A DNA stretch of 53,005 bases from Chlamydiota bacterium. GTDB lineage: Bacteria > Chlamydiota > Chlamydiia > Chlamydiales > Parachlamydiaceae. Every line of letters begins with the position of its first letter. Position 1 is the first letter of the stretch. Below, piece after piece: positions 50,894-53,005 of this stretch. A program made the position numbers and the translations under genes. Below the pieces are notes generated by a model, which did no database searches, was not told where the DNA came from, and saw nothing but the letters and a program-made list of their open reading frames with translations. Where the stretch lies: NCBI GenBank assembly GCA_013286075.1, contig JABDGJ010000003.1:1-53005 (forward strand). The letters run 5' to 3'.

Positions 50894-52705
50894 ATGACTC
50901 TACAAGTACTTCCTAAAAAGCTACTCCCCTTTTTTTGGCATTTTATAAAAAAATATAGGTGGTGGTTTTTTGCTATTCAATTTTTTTGCTTTGCCTGGTC
51001 ACTCGATCACACCCTTTGGCCTTATATCATCATGGTGTTGATTGATACAATTACCCATTTTGCTGGCGACAAGGCAGATGCTTGGCATGCACTTGCTATG
51101 CCAATTGCCATGGGGATTTCTCTATGGATCGTCGTTGAAATATTTTACCGAGTCGGTGGTTTCATGAGCGCCATCATTTTCCCCTATTTAGAAGCTGATG
51201 TCAGAACCTCGATGTTCGATTACGTTTTACGTCATTCTCACCACTATTTCAGCAATCATCTTGCCGGATCTATTGCCAACAAAATTTCTGACATGTCGCA
51301 AAGTATCACACGCATTGTCCAATTGATTATGCAATTGCTCATTCCAGTCATTCTTTCGATCATTATTGCGACAATTTTCTTTGCACAGATCAATATTGCT
51401 TACGCTCTCATTTTAATTGGTTGGCTGATCGTCCATATGGCAATTGCCATCTTTTTTTCAAAAAAATGTGATATTTATTCTCACATTCACGCAGAGTCTC
51501 GCAGCCATCTCTCGGGAAAAATTGTCGATGCTCTTAGTAACAACACAAATATCCGATTATTCTCACGAATTCCTTTCGAAAATCGGTATCTTTCAGGTTT
51601 TCAAACCGACGAGCGAACCAAACACCAGCAATCTCTTTGGTACATTGAAAAAATGAAGTTTGCTTTAGGAATTGCCAGTTTTTTTGGACCTTCGATCGGA
51701 ATGAATTGGTATATGCTCTACAATTGGCAGCAAGGCCATCTTTCGACAGGAGAAGTTGTCTTTATTTTCAATACCGTATGGAACATTGCGATGATGGCCT
51801 GGTTAGTAGGATTAGAGCTTCCCCTTTTCTACAAAGAAGTTGGTATCACAAAACAAGCATTAACAATTATTCAACATTCTCATGATATCAGTGATAAACC
51901 AGGGTCCAAACCACTCATCGTTACGAAAGGGGAAATTGTATTTAATGAAGTCACTTTTCGATACCAAAAACAACAACAGCTCTTTGAGAAAAAAACTCTT
52001 CGCATTAACCCAGGAGAGAAGGTAGGGCTCGTTGGATTTTCTGGTTCCGGAAAGACTACCTTTGTCAATCTTATTTTGCGTTATTATGATGTTTTAAGCG
52101 GAGCTATTCTTATCGATGGCCAAGACATCTCTTCTGTCTCGCAAGATTCTTTGCGCTCGCAAATTTCCATTATTCCTCAAGATCCGACTCTTTTTCACCG
52201 CTCCCTTATTGAAAATATTCGCTACGGGCGAATTGATGCAACCGATGAAGAAGTGATTGAGGCAGCAAAAAATGCTCATTGCCATGATTTTATCCAAAAA
52301 TTGCCGGAAAAGTACAATACATCAGTGGGAGAACGAGGGATAAAACTATCAGGCGGTCAAAGACAACGAATCGCAATTGCTCGTGCAATTCTGAAAAATG
52401 CACCGATTCTCATCCTTGATGAAGCAACTTCAGCTCTTGATTCTGTGACTGAAAGTCAAATCCAACAAGGGCTTGACTATCTGATGGCAAATCATACCTG
52501 CATCGTCATTGCCCACCGACTCTCCACTCTATATGGAATGGATCGAATTCTCGTTTTTAAGGAAGGAAAAGTTGTTGAAGAAGGAACCCATGAGGCTTTG
52601 ATTGAGAATAATGGGTATTATGCAGAAGTGTGGAATATGCAAACAGGAGGATTCCTACTCGATTACGAAGATGCTGAATACGAAGAGGGCGAAGAAGAGG
52701 AATAA
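50894..52705 (+). CDS. ABC transporter, fused membrane and ATPase domains (exporter type)
   Basis: 603 residues: a six-helix exporter membrane domain (about 15-320), then the ATPase. Walker A GFSGSGKTT, Q-loop IIPQDPTLF, signature LSGGQRQRIAIARA, Walker B ILILDEATSALDS and switch IAHRLSTL are complete. It ends with a very acidic tail (YEDAEYEEGEEEE). It is a half-transporter of the MsbA/ABCB class; lipid, peptide or drug export cannot be decided. It follows the SopB-like gene after 112 bases, with its own start (ATG 50894). No partner half-transporter gene is in the window. Confidence 0.93.
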   Translation: MTLQVLPKKLLPFFWHFIKKYRWWFFAIQFFCFAWSLDHTLWPYIIMVLIDTITHFAGDKADAWHALAMPIAMGISLWIVVEIFYRVGGFMSAIIFPYLEADVRTSMFDYVLRHSHHYFSNHLAGSIANKISDMSQSITRIVQLIMQLLIPVILSIIIATIFFAQINIAYALILIGWLIVHMAIAIFFSKKCDIYSHIHAESRSHLSGKIVDALSNNTNIRLFSRIPFENRYLSGFQTDERTKHQQSLWYIEKMKFALGIASFFGPSIGMNWYMLYNWQQGHLSTGEVVFIFNTVWNIAMMAWLVGLELPLFYKEVGITKQALTIIQHSHDISDKPGSKPLIVTKGEIVFNEVTFRYQKQQQLFEKKTLRINPGEKVGLVGFSGSGKTTFVNLILRYYDVLSGAILIDGQDISSVSQDSLRSQISIIPQDPTLFHRSLIENIRYGRIDATDEEVIEAAKNAHCHDFIQKLPEKYNTSVGERGIKLSGGQRQRIAIARAILKNAPILILDEATSALDSVTESQIQQGLDYLMANHTCIVIAHRLSTLYGMDRILVFKEGKVVEEGTHEALIENNGYYAEVWNMQTGGFLLDYEDAEYEEGEEEE

Positions 52706-52731
52706 AACATTTACAAAACGGAGATTCTGCA

Positions 52732-53005
52732 CTAGTCCATTTTGCGCATAGCAATATTCACTATTTCTAGGTCCTTGCGCAACTCTTCTGAAGCATATTG
52801 CAATGCACGTCCATCATTTTTCACAGCAGCGACCGCAACAGCTCGATGATTTTTAAGTCTAGGAGAAGCAAATTCCAAGGCAAGACCTGATTGGCTCACA
52901 GCAGTTTGAACAATATCTTCGTTATCTTGCAAAGACTTTGAAGCATACGCAAGAGAAGAGCCTGATTGTGTAACTGCCATTTTGACTAATACAAAGTCAT
53001 CCTGC
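52732..53005 (-). CDS. DUF4116-repeat protein, C-terminal part (5' end outside window)
   Basis: At least 90 residues on the minus strand, open to the window edge, stop TAG at 52732. Three tandem repeats of 25 residues are visible: DDFVLVKMAVTQSGSSLAYA, DNEDIVQTAVSQSGLALEFA and NHRAVAVAAVKNDGRALQYA, each followed by S-x-x-L-type residues. A fourth is partial. The pattern (D-x-E-I-V, A-V-x-x-x-G-x-A-L-x-Y-A-S) is that of DUF4116, a repeat domain found in amoeba-associated bacteria and protists, perhaps for protein binding. The ATG at 52980 is internal. Convergent with the ABC transporter, 26 bases apart. Confidence 0.75.
   Translation of the reverse strand, partial: QDDFVLVKMAVTQSGSSLAYASKSLQDNEDIVQTAVSQSGLALEFASPRLKNHRAVAVAAVKNDGRALQYASEELRKDLEIVNIAMRKMD

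Overview
The window comes from a bacterium of the phylum Chlamydiota, most likely an amoeba- or arthropod-associated 'environmental' chlamydia (Parachlamydiales-like) and not the genus Chlamydia. The case rests on gene content and order. The blocks plsX-rpmF-DUF177-rng-plsB-(NTT)-ptr, glmM-glmS-tyrP-...-ftsY-sucC-sucD, lon-...-rnz-xerC and pcnB-...-lpxB match chlamydial gene order as I remember it. An ATP/ADP translocase, a plant-type soluble PlsB and LAB_N/LpxB modules are further chlamydial marks. DNA is AT-rich throughout. I found no tRNA, rRNA or CRISPR array.

Layout. 0-3.4 kb: end of a PreP-like M16 protease and an M20 peptidase. 3.4-4.8 kb: palindromic repeat and an unknown membrane protein framed by inverted repeats. 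4.8-7.6 kb (minus): dgt-tsaB-hemB. 7.7-13.9 kb (plus): lon-rfaE2-rhomboid-rnz-xerC. 13.9-16.9 kb (minus): two lineage-specific membrane proteins that look like secreted or inclusion-type proteins, separated by repeats. 17-21 kb (minus): sucC-sucD-site-2 protease-patatin lipoprotein. 21-23.6 kb (plus): ftsY and three tiny Tyr-rich exported proteins around a MITE-like element. 23.6-28 kb (minus): glmM-glmS-tyrP. 28-32.7 kb (plus): pcnB, a GT2 enzyme, LAB_N protein, lpxB and a DUF374 acyltransferase, a probable lipid A operon. 33-34.6 kb (minus): DUF177-rpmF-plsX. 35-43.5 kb: rng-plsB, NTT (minus), ptr, TerC and a small coiled-coil protein. 43.5-48.6 kb (minus): prfB-GNAT-SprT-yebC-proS. 48.8-53 kb: a SopB/IpgD-like phosphatase, an ABC exporter and a partial DUF4116-repeat protein.

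How it fits together: the core genes supply envelope lipids (plsX, plsB, lpxB, DUF374), peptidoglycan/LPS precursors (glmS, glmM), proteolysis (Lon, S2P, rhomboid, M16 and M20 enzymes), translation (rpmF, prfB, proS), heme, and host nucleotide import. Between them lie lineage-specific, host-interaction-like genes: the SopB-like phosphatase, Inc-like membrane proteins, a protein with an SV40-type basic C-terminus, and DUF4116 repeats.

The most unusual signal is a set of repeats. (a) A TA-flanked family (TAGGGCRTGTC and TAGAGGGTRTT ends) supplies the TAG stop codon of at least four genes, three of them lineage-specific. (b) Palindromes built from degenerate hexamers flank two complementary fragments of a four-helix-bundle (S23/IVP-type) protein gene. 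(c) A 264-bp element with terminal inverted repeats contains a long hairpin of 9-bp period. All family assignments come from reading the translations; no database search was possible.
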